A stretch of 64,000 nt of DNA from Bactericera cockerelli (GCA_024516035.1 CM044967.1:466383-530382); one strand, 5' to 3'; positions 12,057 through 22,716 are shown, counted from the first letter of the stretch. Program-made: numbers and translations. The notes: generated by a model from the sequence alone, not told the origin.

Positions 12057-12544
12057 CGTTTCTCATTGAACATACTAACACAAAATGTTTTTTTAAATAC
12101 CTTTTTGTTTATATCAAAATAGTATAAAACATAATAAAGACTGCAAAAGTTTATTAATTTTACAAAATATTATCTTGTTCTTTTCAAGACTTCTATTAAG
12201 AGTTGGAAATCGGTAAATATTTTGTTATTTAATTAGTATTGTTTATGATAGAAGAACCTACCTACATATTTACCTGGATTTATTTCATAAATTCTATTTT
12301 CGTTTGGAAAATTCGCTAGTTTTTTTTTCTCTCGTAGGAAAGCATAAGAAAACCATCATTACATTATCAAGGCAGTCTCTCAGGGGCTTACATGAATAAT
12401 AATTATGTGTATTGTGATACCAATAGTATCTGATATAACTCAATTTACAGATGGTATTACCACCAAAAAAACCATAAGTTGTTGGTGTTACAACAGGTCA
12501 GATACAGGTATGAATAAAATATTCCATCAGATTTTTTTGATAAT

Positions 12545-12620
12545 TAAAATAATATTGACCGTCGAGAATTGAACTTCGGTCATGCGACCAACAGTCTTAG
12601 CACTACCACATCTTGCTAAC
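12545..12620 (-). repeat. tRNA-like SINE head, reverse
   Basis: The minus strand shows GTTAGCAAGATGTGGTAG, then an anticodon-arm-like stretch, then AGTTCAATTCTCGAC resembling a B box. It lies inside the long-inverted-repeat transposon. Confidence 0.5.
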
Positions 12621-12817
12621 ACCACTGACAATCTGAGAAGCACAAAATTTATCATTTGAATTTTCCTAAACTGGCTGATGAAGGCATGTGAGACCGCGGT
12701 ATTCAAAAAAAGCAATGTAAACAATTTTTGTAAACAATACAAGACGCCCTTACACAGTCTACAGCTAGAAAACTCTTAGGATTTTTGAAGAGTTTTTGGC
12801 AAACATCTAATAATTTT

Positions 12818-13270
12818 TCCCAGAAGATCACGTGATAAAAAATCGTAAAATTATTTTTTAGCATCCTCGGGGCGGCCGCCAACTTTTATCAAACTTGCCC
12901 ATGTCTGTGCCAAAATTTGTTCGGACAAATGTCGAGTGTTTTATTTAGTAAAAAAAAATTTTTGGGTGTTTTTTTCTGTTCAGGTGTAAAAAAATATGAC
13001 AAACCAAATCGTAAAAAACAAAGTAGTGTAGCTAGAAACATCGAAATTTTGTTGGCTTTCTGCAAAATTGTTCAGAATCAACTCATCTTAAACAGGAAAA
13101 AAGTACTGACCTGAAGAATAAACCAAAGTCGGACTTTTTCGGAAAGTTGCAAAAAATCACTTTGTGCAGTTACGAAGGCGAATCCGAAAAAACGGATTGC
13201 AGATCCGGCCTGGAAATGTCCTCAGTAATCTACCATTAACGGGTGTAAACGTTTTTTTTGGTCCACCCTG
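12818..13270 (-). repeat. Right long terminal inverted repeat
   Basis: Inverted copy of 10809-11260, ending in GGTCCACCCTG before TA. A GGCGGCCGCC interruption near 12870 is absent from the left arm, so the arms have begun to diverge. Confidence 0.88.
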
Positions 13271-13273
13271 TAT

Positions 13274-13432
13274 ATAAGGGTTGGGTGAAATCTGTATAAT
13301 TATATTTTACTATGTTGTTTATCTTTTTCTTGTTTATATTGATATCAATTTTGTATTTGATTTTTTATCATTATTTGTTTATACATAATAATGTCCCAAT
13401 GAAGAATTTAATAATAATAATAATAATAATAA
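13274..13432 (+). repeat. CR1-like 3' end with AAT tail
   Basis: It begins with AAGGGTTGGGTG, a word shared with the copies at 31248, 37741 and (reversed) 52300. It ends in AATAATAATAATAATAATAAT, preceded by AAGAATTT. The copy is 3'-only. Confidence 0.65.
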
Positions 13433-13936
13433 CTCCAGAAATTCCCAGAAATTTGCATGGTACTGATGCCAGTCATATTACACCGCAGTCTAGCCAAATT
13501 TAACCTTTACCGGATATACACTACACGCCTGCTCTTCTTGTCTGGACCATCATGTTACAGAACTGGTTTTTGAGATAACTTCCAAAATGAACTTGGGCTT
13601 CAAGTTTGACTAGACTTGAACCATAGTTATGAAATCATGAACTATTTACAGGGTGTTTCAAAAGTGATTTTTTTCTTCTTCAATTTTTGCATAGCAAAGA
13701 TAGGAAGTAGGTAATCAACGGCATCGAATAGACAGAGAATATAGAGGTCACTATTGTAGTATGGTATTCAGACTTCTTTAGTAAATCATCATAAATCATA
13801 AAGTTTACCTTAACAAGTTTTTGCGCATGCACAACATTAGCTGCTACCTACGTTTGACGAAATTTCGTTTTCTTTCACGAGAGAAATTGAAAAAAACCAA
13901 GTTATTATTTTTGGAATTAAAAAAAAAAATCTATTG

Positions 13937-14606
13937 TGAGACACACTTACCGGTAAAGTACTCCTGCATGGAGACACATAGTATTGAGTGACGCTTACCT
14001 GTAAAGTACTCCTGCATGGAGACACGTAGTATTGAGTGACGCTTACCTGTAAAGTACTCCTGCATGGAGACACGTAGTATTCAGGACGCTTACCTGTAAA
14101 GTACTCCTGCATGGAGACACATAGTATTCAGGACGCTTACCTGTAAAGTACTCCTGCATGGAGACACATAGTATTCAGTGACTCTTACCGGTAAAGTAGT
14201 CCTGCATGGAGACACACAGTATTCAGTGACTCTTACCGGTAAAGTAGTCCTGCATGGAGACACATAGTATTCAGGACGCTTACCTGTAAAGTACTCCTGC
14301 ATGGAGACACATAGTATTCAGGACGCTTACCTGTAAAGTACTCCTGCATGGAGACACATAGTATTCAGTGACTCTTACCGGTAAAGTAGTCCTGCATGGA
14401 GACACATAGTATTCAGTGACTCTTACCGGTAAAGTAGTCCTGCATGGAGACACACAGTATTCAGTGACTCTTACCGGTAAAGTAGTCCTGCATGGAGACA
14501 CATAGTATTCAGTGACTCTTACCGGTAAAGTAGTCCTGCATGGAGACACATAGTATTCAGGACGCTTACCTGTAAAGTACTCCTGCATGGAGGGCACATG
14601 CTCCGA
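13937..14606. repeat. 14-copy 47-48 bp minisatellite carrying splice-donor sequence
   Basis: The anchor TCCTGCATGGA occurs 14 times between 13962 and 14581, spaced 47 or 48 bp. Two unit types alternate in blocks: a 48-bp type with CAGTGACTCTTACCGG and a 47-bp type with CAGGACGCTTACCTG, plus a few intermediates. On the minus strand each unit contains CTTTACAGGTAAGCGTC or CTTTACCGGTAAGAGTC, a good 5' splice-site consensus. The unit nearest 14581 overlaps the 3' end of the candidate exon at 14570-14732, which identifies the source sequence. The long minus-strand open frames across the array are produced by the 48-bp periodicity. Confidence 0.9.
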
Positions 14607-14732
14607 GATGCAGCGTATGGAGACATTGGACACTAAAGGGGGAAGGAGGGCTGGTGGGGAGGTGCTTATGTGACGGTAAACATTTCTGCCGTCCTCAACG
14701 TCCAACAGCTCTAGACTGCTGTCTGTGTCCAT
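14570..14732 (-). CDS. Candidate first coding exon, unknown gene
   Basis: The minus-strand ATG at 14732 is followed by MDTDSSLELLDVEDGRN, a proline-rich stretch (STSPPALLPPLV), and ISEHVPSMQEYFT. It then meets CAG followed by GTAAGC at 14569-14564, a strong 5' splice site after 54 complete codons plus one base. The acidic start and Ser/Pro-rich text resemble a cytosolic or regulatory N-terminus; no signal peptide or membrane segment is seen. I do not recognise the family. The splice junction has been amplified into the adjoining minisatellite, so donor choice may be ambiguous. No second exon was identified at lower coordinates. It could also be a chance open frame, but the composition and donor argue for a real exon. 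Confidence 0.5.
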
Positions 14733-15469
14733 GCTTTCTCAACTGAGAACTACTACAGCGGACAGCCGTCTATTGAACAAATGTATAATAATTGCAACTG
14801 TGGTTAATTGAACTTATTTTAGCTGAACGTTTAGTTAAGTTTAGCTTAAGAGGTAATCAAATGAATTCATGGTGTAAAGAAATTTGCCACATTTTTATCA
14901 ACAAAAATCTATTGAACGGAATTTTCCATCAAAAGTGTCCGTTACCAACCAAGTGATAAAAACACGTGAATTTGGATTTTCTGGCCCAATCCAGGCTGCG
15001 AGGTAGATGTACAATTTTTTTAGTAGCTTTCTAAGATCAGGGAAAGTAAATAATAGGTATTTAGCAGCACCGACGTTCCTAATTGCATAATATACCCTCT
15101 CCTCAAGAGGCTCAGTGTGTTTACCCAAATTGTTTCGGATCAGAACTACCTATCTGAAGGTTTTTGTTTTTTTTTATCATCAAAAACACAAGTTTTCCAT
15201 TAATGAAGATAACGCTCATAGATAAACCTCCTAGTGGTAACCAGATGTTTGTCTTTCATCTAGAAAGGAGTAAAATAAATTATAAACCCCGAATTGTCTA
15301 TTTAATAAGATTTAATTTTTTTGTACGAGTAAAGTAGGCACTGTCGCAAAATTATACTAACTGTAGGATATTTTGTCTTCTCTTGTGCTGGTCGAATCGT
15401 AGCACCAATACTTATAGGTAGGTACGGTACTGCTTTATGCAGTTTATTCACAAGAAGAAAATTATTTTT

Positions 15470-15600
15470 TGAACTGCCCATTTTTGTGTTGACATGAGAG
15501 GATTTCGACATTCATCTGTTTTAACGTTCTGAATAATAGCCTCCACTCGCAACCAGTCTGGGTTGGGCCGGCATTGCCGACGTGGTCTTTGCTTAAGAGG
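15470..15600. repeat. Repeat fragments
   Basis: TTTTTGTGTTGACATGAGAG and CATCTGTTTTAACGTTCTGAATA resemble 21330-21375. The next stretch, CAGTCTGGGTTGGGCCGG, resembles the body of SINE family C in reverse. Boundaries are unclear. Confidence 0.45.
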
Positions 15601-17334
15601 TAACATAAAAATTGTTGAAAAATTTTGCCAAACCTAGAGTTAAAACTCATACCACCGCAATAGATCCGAAGTTATACGTTTCAAGTTTGCAACATTTAAA
15701 TCATGCGAAAATTCATCATAATTGCACGTTAATATTTTATAGAATAGAGAATAGAATAGAATAAGAATATAATTGTATTTTTCAATAAGAGTTTACAATA
15801 GAGGTTGGGATGCAGGTTAGTTAAACATAATTCTAAAATTACATAATAAATTTAAAAAAAAGAACAATTACTACATGCTATTATTTTGCACTGCCACATA
15901 ATTTTTTCCCCCATGTTAATATTTAATATAGTGACTGGTAAACCGCAGGAGACGGGTTCAAATCTTGCTAAGTAAGGATTTTTTCTTTTTTAAAATTTCG
16001 CAGCCCTTATTATATTGGATTACTTCGTCATTGAAAAAAGCAACCATAATTTTAGACATTTGTTTTTTTCAACCCATGTAAAATTTTACACGGAGACATT
16101 TTAGAATTCCTGTCCAAATCATACGAAATGTATAAAGAGATATATTATGTCGACTCAGACATAGCTTGTTTTTGTAATTTAGTCGTGTAAATTTTAACGA
16201 GGGTTGAAAAAAGAGTCAAAAATTATGGTCGCTTTATTTCACTGTCGAATAATTGGCACATGTACCTATGATGGGAAAATAGATGAGGTAAGGAACTCAA
16301 CTCAAACAGTTGTCTAGTAAGAGGTGCTGCCGGAATTCAAAATATTTAGATCGCGATGCACACAAAGTCGTCATATTATTATCTACTACACACTACCTAT
16401 TGTCTGTCTACTGTCTAATGTTCGAGATTCTCGAGATATTTTCAGTAACGGTGTGCTGAACAGCCATTGTATGTGTTTTTTTTTTTCTTTTTATGCGAGT
16501 TAAACTTTAATAACGAGTATAGATATAATATATTATTTTAAACTAAGAGAGAGAAATGCTTATTAGCCGCCTTCCTGCTCACCAGCAGGTTGCCAAGATG
16601 ACAAAGGGTACCAGATCGTGTTGGTATATATAAAGAAATTTATTTGGAATATTTATAGAAATATGTTTTGGGTAGTTTAATCATAATTTGAATTCAGGGG
16701 AAGAATTTCAAATGATTATTTCTGAAATCAAAGGTAGGTATAGTATTAGGTGGAAAAAGAGAGAATTTTGCACTAGAAGTTAAGTAAAATGCTCGAAAGA
16801 ACTTGGAAATAACGTGTTCAGTATTTTAATAATTTCAGGGAAGCTTAATTTTATATGAGAGTAACAGGTTTAATATATTATGTACAATTGTACACATAGG
16901 TAAAATAAATTTAATAAGGAAATTTATATCAAAAATGTAATAAAAGATCTAGAACATTTGAAATTTTAGCCACCAAAATCTTCAGCTTGAAGTATTTATT
17001 TGATAACTTCAAATAACATGAAAAGATAAGTTGGAAGGCTAACATAAGTATTACTTACTATCTAAAGATTTCTTTCTTCCCAAACTCAATTTTGTTCATT
17101 ATTATTATTTTTATGTTAATAATAAGAAACAGTAAACTTAAGGTTCCCGAAAAAAAATCAATTGTATAGCATCAATCTTAAAGAAAATTACAATGAAAGG
17201 AAGGTGGCTGGACACTTACTAGAAATTTCTCATTAGATCAATTTATTGCTCGTGGATCACTATCAAAAATACAACTTTTATTATTTACGTAAAATATTTT
17301 TGAAACTTGAAACCACTCGGATTCTAGGATCCAG
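15600..17334. other. Gene-free AT-rich stretch before gap
   Basis: AT-rich with a GAATAGAATA simple run at 15738-15765 and a tRNA-like fragment (GACGGGTTCAAATCTTG) at 15952-15970. No gene is seen. Confidence 0.5.
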
Positions 17335-17434
17335 NNNNNNNNNNNNNNNNNNNNNNNNNNNNNNNNNNNNNNNNNNNNNNNNNNNNNNNNNNNNNNNNNN
17401 NNNNNNNNNNNNNNNNNNNNNNNNNNNNNNNNNN
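17335..17434. other. Assembly gap (100 N)
   Basis: Exactly 100 N, the conventional size for a gap of unknown length. Two open frames spanning it are artefacts. Confidence 0.99.
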
Positions 17435-17571
17435 CATACTCCTCACCTAATGAGCGGCAAACTGACGACTGAAATCTGGAACTGGCGGATGAGATAAAAC
17501 CAGAAGTAAGTTTAGTAGTATAGCGAGAGTGCAGCAGCCGCGCAGCGGGATAACTCTTTCCCTTTTGTTCA

Positions 17572-17760
17572 AATGCGCCTGCTGCTCAGGGTATGCAATA
17601 ATGAGATCATTCTCGTTACAGGAGATAATGCGCCTACATATCACGGATGCTATAATGAGAACTTGCTCTTTACAAAAGATACAGTGCGCCTGCATATCAG
17701 GGTATGCAACACTGAGAACATTTTCTTTACAAGAGATATAATGCGCCTGTATTATATCTC
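17572..17760. repeat. Tandem 55-58 bp monomers before the non-LTR ORF
   Basis: The anchor word ATGCGCCT or GTGCGCCT recurs at about 17573, 17628, 17684 and 17741. Each is followed by a version of CATATCAGGGTATGCAA and then TTTACAAGAGATA. Three full units and a partial one are visible. They lie about 0.2 kb upstream of the ORF at 17958 and just inside the gap edge, so more copies may be missing. Confidence 0.75.
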
Positions 17761-17957
17761 TTGTAGCCTGCAAGCTTGTAGCCTGTAGAGCAAGAACATT
17801 GAAAGCGTTCGCCTCATAAATGGGCCGAGGCTGAGAGGTACTAGGTCTGTCCAAAAATTTCGTATAAAAGTGTTCTGGGAAGACTGGAAGGCAAAGTGGG
17901 GAGGCTAGCTGGTCTGCTTGCCCTTCTATACCATCCAAACAATGCTCACTGCTCAGT

Positions 17958-20804
17958 GTGCGCCCAATCGCCATACGAAAGAAAGTATTTCGTCCCAGTA
18001 CCTGTGAAGTGACCCCTAACCTTTTATTCTACTCTACTCTTTTAAGCTCCTTTTCTAATTTATCTCTTGGTGCTCTGCTGGTATCTGAATCATTCCTTAA
18101 ACCGTCTCTACCTTCGTCTATGGTTAGTCTCTTTGGTTACAATCTGATAAGGAATGATAGACAACACAAGGCATGTGGGGGTGTCGCAATTTATCTTCGT
18201 AGTGATTATCAATATCGCATAGTTGCCAATTCAGATGGGAGTGTTGAGAGCAGTATGGAGTATCTTTTAGTTGAGGTAATAGCTACCAATAGAAAACTTC
18301 TGTTGGGTGTTGTTTATCGTCCACCTGATCTCTCACTCCCGCGTTTCTTAAATGACTTTGAAGTTGTAGTTTCCGATCTTATTCCCTCCTATCCCGACAC
18401 ATTGATCATGGGTGATTTTAATTGTAATCTTCTAGATAATACTCTTGCCGAAAGATTTTGTCCAGTCATCGACAGCCTCTCTCTTGAAATATTAGAAACA
18501 AGCACGACTTTTCATCATCCAGCATTTCCCAGCACTCGTCTTGATCTCATTCTTACATCTTCAATTAATAAAATCAAATTGCATGGCAACATGGGTGCTC
18601 CTGGCTTTTCTCATCATGATCTTCTCTACGTTGCATATGATTTGCGTTGTCCTAGAGCTGTGCATAAGGTCATAAGCTTTCGGGACTACAAAAATCTAGA
18701 CATTGAAAAGCTTCATCAGGATGCTTCTGATATTAACTGGAATGCGTTGTTTAACTTGCAGTCAGTTGGTGAAAAGGTTGAGGAATTAGGGATTATCATT
18801 CAAACGCTTGTTGAGTTGCATGCGCCTGTCAAACAGTGTCGTGTCAAGCATTCCCCCGCTCCATGGTTATCTGAGGAGATAATAACTCTAATGAAAACTA
18901 GAGACAGAGCGCATGCAAAGTTTAGAAGGTTTAAAGCCGATGTTGATTGGGATAGGTATCGTGTTCTTCGTAATAAGTGTGTTAGGCTCTGTAGAGATGC
19001 TCGCAGGTCCTATGTTGCGCAAAACATCAAGGACAAAACTCCTGCCGCTGCCTGGTCATTCTTAAATGAGATGGGTATAGGACGAAGTCAGGACTCTGAC
19101 CGGGATGTTGTGACCAATCTTGACGAGCTTAACACACATTTCACCAAAAGTCCTGTGCAAATTGATCCTATTGTGAAAGCTAGAACTCTTCGTCAAATAT
19201 CCTCTACACTTCCGCCCGACATTCCAGCTTTTGAGTTCGCCGAAGTTACTAGCGCTGATGTTTCCAAGGCTATGTCTTCAATTAAATCGAATGCTACTGG
19301 TGATGATGGTATTTGTCTTCGATTTGTCAAGTTGATATCATCTTTTGTTGTCCCTCCTCTTGTACGTATTTTTAATGAATCTCTCTCGTGCCATCAGTTT
19401 CCCTCTCAATGGAAGTCGTCGTTAGTTACTCCAATCCCTAAAGTAAAAGTACCACTGTCTACAAACGACTATCGACCTATTTCTATTTTGCCTGTGTTCT
19501 CTAAGATATTTGAACGCCTAGTATATGCCCAAGTCAATATCTTTTTAATGAACCATTCTCTTCTGAATCCCTTACAATCCGGTTTTAGGTCAAGGCATAG
19601 TACTTCATCGGCTCTTGTCAAAGTCACAGATGACATGCGCAGAGCAATGGATCGGAAAATGGTGACTTTGTTGCTACTCCTCGACTTCAGTAAAGCCTTT
19701 CATTCTGTGGATCATGACATTCTTTTGGCTAGACTATCCTCCCTTAAATTTTCACCAAACACCGTTTCTTGGTTTTCGTCTTACCTTTCTGGTCGTAAAC
19801 AGTCTGTAAAGGGGTCAAAGGATAGTTTCTCTAACTGGTTGCCTATTTCTTCTGGTGTTCCTCAAGGCAGTATTTTAGGACCGCTCTTATTTTCTTTGTT
19901 TATCAATACCATCACTTCCTGTATATCCTGTAACTGCCATTTGTATGCTGACGATCTTCAGATGTATATTCATTTCCCTGTCGAGGGATATACGGATGCA
20001 GTGAATCAGATAAACACTGATCTCGATATGCTTCGTATATGGGTGAATAATCATGGTATCCTTCCAAACCCCAACAAGTTTCAGGCTATTGTAATAGGCT
20101 CTTCAGCTCTTCTCTCTCGTATAAATCTATCACTTGCAACTCTTCAGTTCAATAATGTCAGTATACCATACTCAAATCAGGTAAAAAACCTTGGTATAGT
20201 CTTGGACTCGACACTTTCTTGGGTACCTCATTTCAACTCCGTATCTAAAAAGTGCTATCATTCGTTTCATTCCCTTAAAGCCCTTAGTAGAATCTTACCT
20301 TTTGGAGTCCGGAAAATGGTATGTACTACATTAATTATACCAATACTAGAATACGGCGATGTATTGTTTACCAATCTGACATATGAGCTAAAGATGAAAA
20401 TTCAAAGACTACAAAATACTTGTGTACGCTACATCTTTGGTCTCAAAAAGTATGATCATGTCTCCTTCTGTAGAAATTCTTTGGAATGGTTCACAATGCA
20501 ACAACGGCGCGACATACATCTCCTCAGTTTGCTATGGCGGGTGTTGAACACTAATACACCTTTGTATTTGGCATCAGAGTTTTCGCTCCTCTCTTCAAAT
20601 TCACTTCAAGCTGAACATAATACAAGATCTAGGGATGCCGCTCTTCTCTTAATTCCAATGCACAGGTCTCGCTTTTATTCCGACTCTTTCGCGGTTCAGG
20701 GTGCCAGGTTGTGGAATTCACTACCTGAAGTAATAAGAGTTTGTACACACCAGTCATCCTTCAAGCGCTTATTGTTGGAACACATAAAAAAGAAAGCGCA
20801 GTGA
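17958..20804 (+). CDS. Non-LTR retrotransposon ORF2 (endonuclease-reverse transcriptase)
   Basis: One open frame of 948 codons. Residues about 25-230 are an AP-like endonuclease: LVSESFL, GGVAIYLRSDY, VVYRPP, MGDFNCN, TRLDLIL and then GFSHHDLLY. The usual SDH motif reads SHH here, a change in a catalytic position. Residues about 480-700 are the reverse transcriptase: VTPIPK, DYRPISILPVFSKIFERL, SGFRSRHST, LLLLLDFSKAFHSVDH, SSGVPQGSILGPLLFSLFI and YADDLQM at about 662. The last 250 residues hold the expected thumb and C-terminal text (RRDIHLLSLLW, GARLWNSLP). This layout and wording fit the CR1/Jockey group. The first part of the endonuclease, before the SETWL-like motif, appears missing or altered, so the copy may be 5'-truncated. 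It is the most intact autonomous element in the window, and young judging by its open frame. Confidence 0.93.
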   Translation: MRPIAIRKKVFRPSTCEVTPNLLFYSTLLSSFSNLSLGALLVSESFLKPSLPSSMVSLFGYNLIRNDRQHKACGGVAIYLRSDYQYRIVANSDGSVESSMEYLLVEVIATNRKLLLGVVYRPPDLSLPRFLNDFEVVVSDLIPSYPDTLIMGDFNCNLLDNTLAERFCPVIDSLSLEILETSTTFHHPAFPSTRLDLILTSSINKIKLHGNMGAPGFSHHDLLYVAYDLRCPRAVHKVISFRDYKNLDIEKLHQDASDINWNALFNLQSVGEKVEELGIIIQTLVELHAPVKQCRVKHSPAPWLSEEIITLMKTRDRAHAKFRRFKADVDWDRYRVLRNKCVRLCRDARRSYVAQNIKDKTPAAAWSFLNEMGIGRSQDSDRDVVTNLDELNTHFTKSPVQIDPIVKARTLRQISSTLPPDIPAFEFAEVTSADVSKAMSSIKSNATGDDGICLRFVKLISSFVVPPLVRIFNESLSCHQFPSQWKSSLVTPIPKVKVPLSTNDYRPISILPVFSKIFERLVYAQVNIFLMNHSLLNPLQSGFRSRHSTSSALVKVTDDMRRAMDRKMVTLLLLLDFSKAFHSVDHDILLARLSSLKFSPNTVSWFSSYLSGRKQSVKGSKDSFSNWLPISSGVPQGSILGPLLFSLFINTITSCISCNCHLYADDLQMYIHFPVEGYTDAVNQINTDLDMLRIWVNNHGILPNPNKFQAIVIGSSALLSRINLSLATLQFNNVSIPYSNQVKNLGIVLDSTLSWVPHFNSVSKKCYHSFHSLKALSRILPFGVRKMVCTTLIIPILEYGDVLFTNLTYELKMKIQRLQNTCVRYIFGLKKYDHVSFCRNSLEWFTMQQRRDIHLLSLLWRVLNTNTPLYLASEFSLLSSNSLQAEHNTRSRDAALLLIPMHRSRFYSDSFAVQGARLWNSLPEVIRVCTHQSSFKRLLLEHIKKKAQ

Positions 20805-20842
20805 CTAAATGACACTTACTCTCTTAATCCTTTTCTCCTTCT

Positions 20843-20880
20843 TCTTCTTCTTCTTCTACTTCTTCTTCTTCTTCTTCCTT
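20843..20880. repeat. TTC microsatellite
   Basis: A TTC run in the 3' untranslated region of the retrotransposon. Confidence 0.9.
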
Positions 20881-21329
20881 TTCGCCTTTCTATTTTCATT
20901 TACGTCTTTTCGTCTCCTTTTTATTCCATGGGCATGAGCTTTTCACCATGAACTCAAAAATGTTAAGAGGTAACCAATCTTATGGGTTTGATGGCGGAAA
21001 TTGCCTCAGGCAATAATCACGCCCTTTGTATCAATTTTTATTTGATGTCAATAAAGAGTTCTTAATAATAATAATAATAACCCCTTATCTAGCCGGCCTG
21101 GAGCTCTCAGTCAATCAAGGACATCATTACATTTCTCGCGAAACTCGGCAAGAAGTGATCCACAAAGATTTCGTGAGGGCTGAGAAAGTCTCGAACACTT
21201 GTGAGGCCTGAGAAAGTCACGTCTCTCGTGTGAGTTTTTGGCTACCTATATTCGAACACAGCGACTGAACAGTGAACACCCCTCTGATTCACTGAATTTG
21301 GCACCATATTACTTCTTTTTTGTGTTGTC

Positions 21330-21460
21330 ATGAGAGGATCTACATGTTTATCTGTTATAACGTCCTGAATAGAATAGAATAATATACCTTCTTTATACTG
21401 CGGGGGTAAGACTGAAAAGTCCCTTTACTCCAGCAGTCAAACAGGTCTTATATATTTTAT
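21330..21460. repeat. Interspersed repeat fragment
   Basis: GTTGTCATGAGAGGATC and TTATAACGTCCTGAATA match the text at 15480-15530. It is followed by a GAATAGAATA run. No coding content. Confidence 0.4.
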
Positions 21461-21594
21461 GGGATAAATATTTTACATATTAATAACACATAAAAAACCA
21501 TGTTTATTTAAAAAAAGCTGAAAAGGTAAAATTAAAAAAAGGAAAAAATAAATAAATTAAATTATAAAAAAATAGAAGAAAAATAATGTTACTA

Positions 21595-21690
21595 CACGCA
21601 CATATGCACACACATGTATGCACAAACATACACAGTACCAGTACACACACATCACACACACCCACATACACACACACACACGTCACACCC
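21595..21690. repeat. CA-rich microsatellite
   Basis: Imperfect CA/CACACG run. The minus-strand cysteine-valine-rich frame across it is an artefact. Confidence 0.9.
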
Positions 21691-22456
21691 TATGATGTAT
21701 AAGGAATAGAAAAGGAGACAAGGAGAGGAGGAAAGAAGACTTTAGGATCTGGCGAACAGGCCTTTGCTGACTGCTTCAATAAGGGAGATTTTACAGCCTC
21801 CAATCCCAACGACGAGGCAGCTTAGAAGCCTTCAACCTGAGGACTTTCAAAGAGCCTTCAAACATTGAAAAACGCCCGTTGGCAGAAGTGCATTGTGTCA
21901 CGTACGTTTTTACATGTTACATGTCAATGTCAATGATTGGCAGTATTTTTTTTCTTCTTTGATCGAATATAGTGAACTTCAAATACAAGAGCTCTCGTTA
22001 TTAACATTATTCTGACCTGTTGTTTTGAATGTTTTGATGAATTCAGCCATTCCCCTTTTTTCGGCCGTTTCCGAGATGTTTTGTGGTGGTATGTGTGTAA
22101 TCTTGTAATTGGCGTGGGTTGTGCTGATAGCGTATTAAAACCTGACCAGTCACAAGCTTATCTCTCGAAGACAAACCTTCTAATCGTGTTTGAATACAAA
22201 AGAACCTACGTTTTGAATTCATCTCATGAACTTTCACTACTAATGTGCCGCGCTGTCGCTATTACCTACACTAATATATCAATACAAATGAATTAATGTA
22301 ACAACAAAAAATGTAAGTATGTGTTTGATAGGTCTGAATTACGTTGGATAACTTTGTATTATGCCTTCAGTCTTTGTTCTAATGAATTTCGGCATTTGAC
22401 TTGGGATGAAATCATCAAGAAATAGCGGAAGTTTTACACGATACAAATTTGCAATA

Positions 22457-22618
22457 CAGTCAACCTGGATATAACAGAACTGGATATAAGAAGAACTTCG
22501 ATGTACGAAAACAGTTTCCAGGTCCAATTTACCCTTCTTCAAAAATAACATCTTTATAAGAGAAACCTGTATATAAGAGAACCTGTCCTTTGAGTTCTCT
22601 TAAATCCAGGTTTGACTG
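22457..22618. mobile_element. TA-flanked MITE, CAGTCAAACCTGG family, copy 1
   Basis: Ends CAGTCAACCTGGATATAA and ATCCAGGTTTGACTG are inverted repeats with TA on each side (22455-22456, 22619-22620). It is 162 bp with no coding capacity. A larger member of the same family lies at 62808-63117. TA flanks indicate a Tc1/mariner/pogo-type mobiliser. Confidence 0.85.
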
Positions 22619-22716
22619 TAATTATTTCTGAACATGGACGGTGATATTTTCATTTGAAAGGATTTTATTAAAGCTATTGGGAAATATTTTCAACTTGAAC
22701 CCAGTGACCAATAGCC

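Larger units (their letters stand above)
10809..13270. mobile_element. Tc1/mariner-type transposon with very long inverted repeats
   Basis: The element is bounded by CAGGGTGGACCAAAAAAACG and its reverse complement, each next to TA (10807-10808 and 13271-13272). The two arms (10809-11260 and 12818-13270) are inverted copies of about 450 bp. Between them sit a DUF4817-type transposase remnant (11511-11743), a GA microsatellite and two tRNA-like heads. TA flanks plus the transposase remnant support the Tc1/mariner/IS630 superfamily. A full transposase of this kind would need about 1 kb more, so this copy is an internally deleted derivative. Confidence 0.88.
17572..21082 (+). mobile_element. Near-complete CR1/Jockey-group element with AAT tail
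   Basis: It comprises tandem monomers (17572-17760), ORF2 (17958-20804), a TTC-rich 3' untranslated region with ATTGCCTCAGGCAATAAT, and the end CAATAAAGAGTTCTTAATAATAATAATAATAA at about 21050-21080 (shown here in two parts: CAATAAAGAGTTC, then an AAT run). The hairpin TTGCCTCAGGCAA recurs in the truncated copies at 31285 and 37760, so those belong to related families. The 5' boundary is uncertain because of the gap. Confidence 0.75.

Noticed and set aside
10964..13114. Two similar 65-codon open frames in opposite orientation
   Set aside because: They lie in the two arms of one inverted repeat; similarity is inherited from the arms and there is no start or splice context.
13837..14732. Overlapping repeat-protein open frames on the minus strand
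   Set aside because: They result from a 48-bp period in a minisatellite; beyond the first exon there is a splice donor and no sign of selection on the frame.
17246..17497. An open frame spanning the first gap
   Set aside because: It includes 33 unknown residues from the N run and is an artefact.
20843..20880. A polypyrimidine tract marking a splice acceptor
   Set aside because: It is a TTC microsatellite in the 3' part of the retrotransposon, with no exon after it.
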